Shown here: in pieces, positions 18,736 through 23,504 of the stretch
Layout of the letters: every line of letters starts with the position of its first letter
Numbering within the stretch: position 1 is the first letter of the stretch
NCBI GenBank assembly: GCA_032718475.1
Contig: JAUCBJ010000151.1
Span: 1-23,504 of the forward strand
Length of the DNA stretch: 23,504 nt
Direction: 5' to 3'
DNA from: Nemertoderma westbladi
Taxonomy: Eukaryota > Xenacoelomorpha > Nemertodermatida > Nemertodermatidae
Program-made: the position numbers and the translations under genes
The notes under the pieces: generated by a model
Told to the model about the DNA's origin: nothing
Databases searched by the model: none
Seen by the model: the letters and a program-made list of their open reading frames with translations, nothing else

Positions 18736-18930
18736 GGTAACATTACTCAACGCCGTTAGCAATGTTATTTTGCAAGCGAGTTGTTACTTTACAACTTTTG
18801 AGTACATTACAGCCTTCTATTGGCATGTACATTTAGTATTGTATTTGGTTTTATTGTTTAAGTGGTAACCCATGACGGCGTTAAGTAATGTCCACTAAGG
18901 GGACATTACTTAACGCCGACATTGGATACC
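18736..18930. mobile_element. Inverted-repeat element with perfect 18-bp hairpin
   Basis: CGGCGTTAAGTAATGTCC (18876-18893) and GGACATTACTTAACGCCG (18901-18918) are perfect inverted repeats with a 7-base loop. A third, slightly divergent copy ACATTACTCAACGCCG lies at 18740-18755, in the orientation of the right hairpin arm, so 18740-18893 is also an inverted pair. GGTAAC begins the left end and GATACC the right. It looks like a MITE, or two abutting copies, with no coding capacity and no confirmed target-site duplication. Confidence 0.65.
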
Positions 18931-19213
18931 ACGTAAAAAATAGATGGAAATTTACCTGACAGCTAGATAGGCCTACTGCATTACCTACCGGTAGGCGGGC
19001 TATAGCTATTACTTACCAGTAGGGCCTAGCTATATAATTATAATATGGCTCCAAACGCCACCATAAATATAAGCTAACTTATTTATAACATAATTTAAGT
19101 CATTTTTACATTTATTTATATAGGAACTAATATAATTTGTGCAGTTTCTATCACTTGTAATGTATAAATGTACAATAATTTCGCAATGTTAAAATTTTTG
19201 AATAAAACTACAT
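18931..19213. other. AT-rich non-coding stretch
   Basis: Contains CTACCGGTAGG and AGGCCTA palindromic words; no gene seen. Confidence 0.5.
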
Positions 19214-19347
19214 ACATACTTGTTGCAAAGTACTTTACAGTGTTATGTTCCTAGTGGCTATATTTTCACTCACTCACTAACGTTCGTTCGTGTAACAAAG
19301 CCACTCGGATCATCACACTGTAAAGTGCTACTTTACACACAAGTATG
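19214..19347. repeat. Imperfect ~45-bp inverted repeat
   Basis: The left arm ACATACTTGT...AAAGTA...CTTTACAGTGTTATG...AGTGGCT (19214-19260) pairs with the right arm AGCCACTCGG...CATCACACTGTAAAGTG...ACAAGTATGT (about 19300-19347), around a CACTCACTCACTAACGTTCG centre. It is either a hairpin-forming relic or a short MITE. Confidence 0.7.
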
Positions 19348-20007
19348 TAAATAGTTATTACAAAAGGAAATTCTAATTACACAGTTCAGTTCCATTTTCC
19401 ACTACTTTCCTTTACTGCACTCTGTTGCTTATATGCAACACGGCTTATTTTGTGCCTTAGAATTGCAAATCAACCTGTATATTTGCAAAAATGCATGTAA
19501 TAAGTGAAGAATATATAAGGAAATACGTTAGTATTTTTTTGGCACCATAAAATTATCGCAGGATTAAAAAAAGCCGACATAAAGATACCTATAAACTAAA
19601 AATAAAAATTTCCCTATCAGCATTTTTGAATGTTAACTTACAACGCAATTTAAACCTCCCACCCAAGCCATTTCGTTTTTATTAAAATAATTTAATTATC
19701 CTACTACAGTATAAGCTACAAGGTGCAGTAATGGTTGGTTGATGGTTTTCTATGAGATAAGACCGATAATAGAACTGTTGCTTAAAATCAACAAGTGCAA
19801 CAAAGGGTTAAGGGGTCCCATCGATGCTATCCAGGAATAGTACAGGAAGAAGACTAAGAAGGTCTACTGTAGGTGTATACTGCTTGCGAAGTCATGAGAA
19901 ATTATGAGATTTTCTTAGCGATAAACTTATTTTACCAAAGTCTATAGTACTGTAATATTTCTGTGTACAATTTCTTAACAATAACTAATGTGAATTATTA
20001 TTTTCAG
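19348..20007. other. Probable intron or intergenic sequence
   Basis: No coding motif. The last 30 bases look like an intron end: TAACTAAT (branch-point-like, from about 19983) and ATTATTATTTTCAG ending at 20007. Confidence 0.45.
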
Positions 20008-20168
20008 ATGAAAGTTATGAGAAATCAACATTATCAAATTCAGGACGAATTGTCGCGGTTAAACGTTTATTACAAGAAAGAGTCGCTTATTGGAGTGCCA
20101 TAAATCAAATGGTTAGGCTTGACTATATTAATAAACGTAAATATCCTAATGCACTCCTATATTGTTAA
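20008..20168 (+). CDS. Putative terminal coding exon of an unrecognised gene
   Basis: A canonical acceptor (TAACTAAT branch-like word, T-rich tract, CAG) precedes an open stretch of 52 codons ending in TAA at 20166-20168. The exon would begin in phase with two bases completing a split codon. The product ends with SGRIVAVKRLLQERVAYWSA and YINKRKYPNALLYC, a plausible soluble, basic, helical C-terminus; I do not recognise the family. ATTAAA, a common variant polyadenylation signal, occurs near 20260. No upstream exon is visible in this window, so the rest would lie beyond the repeats to the left or not exist. It could be a host gene end or a chance open frame; splice context and residue make-up favour coding. 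Confidence 0.45.
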
Positions 20169-20925
20169 CCTGTAGTACGGGAATTATTTTAACAGTTTGT
20201 TCGCGCTTTTGAAGACCTTTAGCAGTTTAACCTGCCAAAATTTATATGTCTTTTAGTTAATTAAAACCACTTTAGCATACGACAATAATTTATGCTAATA
20301 CGCAAAACATTAGCCGAAGTCAGCCCATGCGCGATCATTCACCCGATGGATCTACACCCGGGAGACTGAATTCGGATGCTTGAATTGTATTATTACAGTG
20401 TAAGGTTGCAGTGTATACCTAATGTATTATTCGATAGATCGTTAATAATTAATCTCTGACAGATATTATTGGCTTTCGGGAAATATTAACAGTTCCTTTT
20501 GGACGTGGCGCTTTATCTATTTAAACAGAACTAAGACTTATACTAAAACGCAACGATACTGCTTATGATTAAAGTATAAAGCGTATTCTTTAGGAAATAC
20601 TTTGTTACCAATCACGATCATACACACTATTCTGCCGACAGTCAGTACATTTGATCACACATAAAGAGAGCAGTAATTGACTCACGTAGGGTCTGCTAAA
20701 TAACATTGGATTCAATATACACCACATTAATATAAATCGCAATTGTTATGTATAGCCGGTCTCTCTAACCTGTAGTGTTATCAAGAAAATTGGGAATTGG
20801 GTGATTTATCCGTATTATCCAAATAGCAATATTTCCATCAACAAATAGGTACAATTAATAACTGACGGTAAAATAACAGTACAAGCAATATGATTAATGC
20901 AGTTAAGATTGATTAAATTGATCGG
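20169..20925. other. Non-coding stretch left of the second 493-bp repeat
   Basis: AT-rich; no open frame or known repeat recognised. If the 493-bp repeat extends beyond the left window edge, part of this could belong to the same element. Confidence 0.45.
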
Positions 20926-21418
20926 TAGTTAGTTAGGTAACAGTTTATACTTTCGATAATTCAAGCAGTTTACAAAAGGCCGGTGTTTCTGGCTTAGACA
21001 GCAATAACAACAAAGTATCAACTCTAAAACAGTAAGACTGAACACTCTCCTTATGATCGACTAAAAGCTACACGTCGACAGGAAAAATCGCTCTGATTGG
21101 CTCAAGCCAAACAAAGAACCTTGCATCTAATGGCTGTTTCCATGTCAGCAACCAGCTGCTAGATGTCGTAATATGAATTATCACGGCTAAGCTATGAAAG
21201 GTAGTTGGTGTATTACAGGTTTTTTGCCTTACCATGTCCGCCAAAACACGTATATAGCAGAATGATTTTTATGTCCGTTAAAACACCTGTAAAGGTACCT
21301 TGCGGGCGAGGGGAATATATATACAGTTAGAGAACCTTTTTAGAGTATTCCAGCGCCTGGGGGGGAACTGGCCAGCAAAGGCAAACGCATCAGTTATCCC
21401 ACAAAAGCTTTTACACCG
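20926..21418. repeat. 493-bp direct repeat, right copy
   Basis: Same as 1-493 with one substitution. Right of it, sequence diverges completely from the left copy: LINE 1 there, a minus-strand gene 75 bp away here. The left limit is unknown because the first copy is cut by the window. The right boundary ACACCG is common to both. Confidence 0.95.
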
Positions 21419-21493
21419 CTCCCAGAAAATGGGATTTAAGTCTATAAAATATACAAAATCACAGTTTCTAAAATACAAAAATACTCTAAACAG

Positions 21494-22943
21494 TTAGTCT
21501 TTCTTGCGCGGACGGCGTTTACGCAGTTTTTTGAAGCTAGCAAGAGTCCTTTTCTCTTTGGGGCGAGCCACTTTACTAGGAGGGTTATAACTCCTGGGTG
21601 AAGGGTGCAATATGATTGCATCAGAAGGTATGGGATTGCGATCGGTATATCCGCCGGTCGAAGTACCGGGTTGATTGACATCAACGTCAGGGGAGAGGGG
21701 TTTAACGGCTTTGAGAGCTCGTTTCAAGACAGCCGCTCTTACGGGTCCTTTACGAGTGGTCTGAACGAGGGCCGTGGGTGGACCATAGGCGGTTAGAAAC
21801 TTCCTTGGTTTAATGGTTCTTTCTAACTCGCGTTCGCGGGCTCGATACTCGTAAGGCCGTCGATATACTTCTTGTAACTCAGGGTGTGAGTTGACGAATA
21901 AGTCTCCATAGGAAGGGTCCTGACGGATAAAGTTTATTAAGTTGTAAGACTGGATGTCACTCGGATTAATGCTCCTGAGAAATTTGCATACATATTTGGT
22001 TGAAATTCATTCTCCAACGCGTTTCAATAGTTCATAACTTGATAGGCGCGATTTCTGCTCGACGGAGGCAAACAAATATGGATGGAACGCATAAACTCCT
22101 TCGTAGGCGCGTCCAGGATAATAGCGATGGCGTGAGTCACAATGTAAATCAGCGTTCGCTTCCCAAGCTCTGATATAACGTAGTACAATCATTTCATCTA
22201 CGCTCTCTAAATCATGGTTAAAGGGACAATCAAAGCTGGCGTGTCCTTTTAGTTGACAATGATGGCATTGAGTCATAAATTGGGGGCAGACGGCAAAAAT
22301 GTGCAAATTATTAAGCCGACAATATGCACAATAGATTTCCATCGACGGTTGCTCGTGGAAATAGGAACAAAGATCGTTGGTGTCCATAGACGTAATATGG
22401 TCTCTCGATGCGCACAGCCGACAACGTTGTCGAGAAACATAATTGGCATGGCGATAATCATACGCAGTAAGACACTGTGGACCTTGATACCATTCCAATA
22501 TATAGTCACTATCGCTACTCCGAGCCGTGGGGGGCTGAATCTCTTCAGATTCCAGACATATTGGTTCGTCTTCTCAGTCTGTTACGAATAGAATTTTCGT
22601 GATCTATTCTCGGTTTATCGTTACGACGCCGCTGGGTATGATATTTAAATAGAACCATTTCCCTTTCGGTGTCTACATCGTCCGTATCATGTAAATCGAT
22701 AGGATGGCCGGTAGTTAAGAAGTCCATATACGTACCATTACGATGCGTATAGCGAGCGGTTAATTTTCGATAGTCCAATTCACGCGTAAGTTGCTCTTGG
22801 GACATCGGCGGTTCGATATAATGACCATCGTCCTCCGTAATAGTCGGATCGGCTTCACCGCGCATCAAGCTATCCACAAACGCTTGTACAGGTAGAGTAT
22901 ATCACTCTCTAATACCAAGGTCATCTTCTATCAATTCCGTCAT
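21494..22943 (-). pseudogene. Broken zinc-knuckle (gag-like or virus-like) protein gene
   Basis: A minus-strand reading frame of roughly 480 codons from ATG 22943 to TAA 21494. It is interrupted by TGA at 22904-22902, a frame change near 22575 and TGA at 22009-22007. The N-terminal third is acidic. The middle has twelve Cys/His that could bind three zincs: a CX2C...CX3H set (about 22423-22355), YCAYCRLNNLHIFAVC (about 22333-22286) and CHHCQLKGHASFDC (22267-22226). The last is an exact CX2CX4HX4C nucleocapsid-type knuckle. The C-terminus is Pro-rich then strongly basic (LRKRRPRKKD). Both stops could come from CGA to TGA by CpG decay. Surrounding codons remain CpG-rich, unlike the neighbourhood, so the gene looks recently acquired or long protected. 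It ends 75 bp from the 493-bp repeat. Nucleic-acid binding is likely; family unknown. Confidence 0.65.
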
Positions 22944-23504
22944 ATCTGCTATCTGAGTTTATTAATATCAATATAAGTTAATATTTTAGGCAAGCGGGCG
23001 TCGCTGCCTACTAGGCTTTTGCCCCCGGACAGTGGGTTTCTCAGCGCCGATGTGCCACTGTCGCAGTGTTTACGCCAACATGTAGCAACAGCACGACAAC
23101 GATAACCGGCACAAGTCCCACCACTGTCCGTCCCAAAGGCTTGAATCCACTTGAGGTTATCTCGGTAGAGTTAGGGCTATTTTACAATTGCGATTAGCTA
23201 CTGTAAACACACTTTAGTAGTAACATTCACCTATAAACGCACAAATTCCATACAATCATTACTTACTGCACACATGCATACCATTTGTCCGTTAGTCAGT
23301 GTCTTCCAGAATGTCACGTATTTACTATGTATCCTTGGATACTAATAGTGCGCTATGTATACTCTTATGCTACGCAATGGGGCAAGCTTTTTATTGTTCC
23401 TTTAACTTGCTTCTAATTCTAGCGTGGGTGTTGCCATGGTGACATTATGGAAAACTAGCGGTAGAATTAGGGTAATTCTCATGCATACAGATCTGGGATG
23501 TTAT
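22944..23504. other. Upstream region of the zinc-knuckle gene
   Basis: The part nearest the gene (22980-23160) is GC-richer. On the minus strand it has an open frame of about 73 codons ending in TAG at 22951-22949, six bases before the ATG. It lacks a start and recognisable motifs, so I do not call it a gene. Beyond 23170 the sequence is AT-rich and featureless except a CCATGG-centred palindrome near 23434. Confidence 0.45.

Noticed and set aside
1-21418. Circular molecule or wrapped assembly suggested by the repeated 493 bp
   Set aside because: Sequence after the two copies is entirely different (LINE 1 versus the zinc-knuckle gene), so the ends do not overlap as in a circle.
1-21418. One LTR retrotransposon spanning the window with the two 493-bp copies as LTRs
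   Set aside because: The interval consists of unrelated nested LINEs, MITEs and satellites in both orientations, with no gag-pol between, and the right edge of the first copy cuts into LINE coding sequence.
22273-22591. Alternative frames at 22273-22509 (minus) and 22253-22591 (plus)
   Set aside because: They are shadows of the zinc-knuckle gene in other frames and lack motifs.

Overview
This window looks like repeat-dominated DNA from an animal genome, probably a marine invertebrate. The evidence is AT-rich sequence, remnants of several non-LTR retrotransposons (LINEs), MITE-like and foldback-like elements, minisatellites, one spliced-looking terminal exon, and many TACTGTA/TACAGTA and TAGGCCT words. 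The phylum cannot be fixed from sequence alone. No intact protein-coding gene, tRNA, rRNA or CRISPR array was recognised.

Bases 1-6.8 kb hold an old LINE on the minus strand (LINE 1) that has been broken several times. Its ORF1 lies at 5919-6700. The start of ORF2 and its APE-type endonuclease lie at 2542-3464. The linker and the first residues of the reverse transcriptase lie at 494-1203. Three sequences interrupt it. The first is a 2444-bp foldback-like element (3473-5916) with an exact 8-bp target-site duplication, whose arms are large inverted tandem arrays. The second is a GC-rich insert (about 1204-2541) with ~96/200-bp repeats and a hammerhead-like arrangement. The third is a sequence of at least 493 bp at the left edge (1-493), which recurs with one mismatch at 20926-21418.

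Bases 7.4-11.1 kb are a LINE graveyard. Two inverted copies of one reverse transcriptase (7398-7915 minus, 10500-11050 plus) flank a second LINE (8440-10480 minus) and a third fragment (7985-8430 plus). From 11.1 to 14.9 kb, two ~310-bp direct repeats bracket a decayed minus-strand gene of a multicopy, transposon-associated family with a FEN/XPG-like HALSGCD motif. They also bracket a clean 600-bp MITE that has 45-bp perfect terminal inverted repeats and an 8-bp duplication.

Bases 14.9-18.5 kb are mostly repeats. They include two small foldback-like elements built from related 15-bp units, a 68-bp minisatellite, a 27-base G run and a 28-bp minisatellite. From 18.5 to 20.9 kb there are hairpins, AT-rich sequence and one convincing terminal coding exon (20008-20168, plus). 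From 21.4 to 23.0 kb, next to the second 493-bp repeat, is a broken minus-strand gene (21494-22943). It has a Cys/His cluster ending in a canonical CCHC zinc knuckle, a basic C-terminus and unusually high CpG. Its origin is not recognised; a gag-like or virus-derived gene is possible.

The main discovery candidate is the group of foldback elements whose inverted arms are short tandem repeats (15-bp units, or alternating 15/17-bp units). The largest has verifiable transposition scars.
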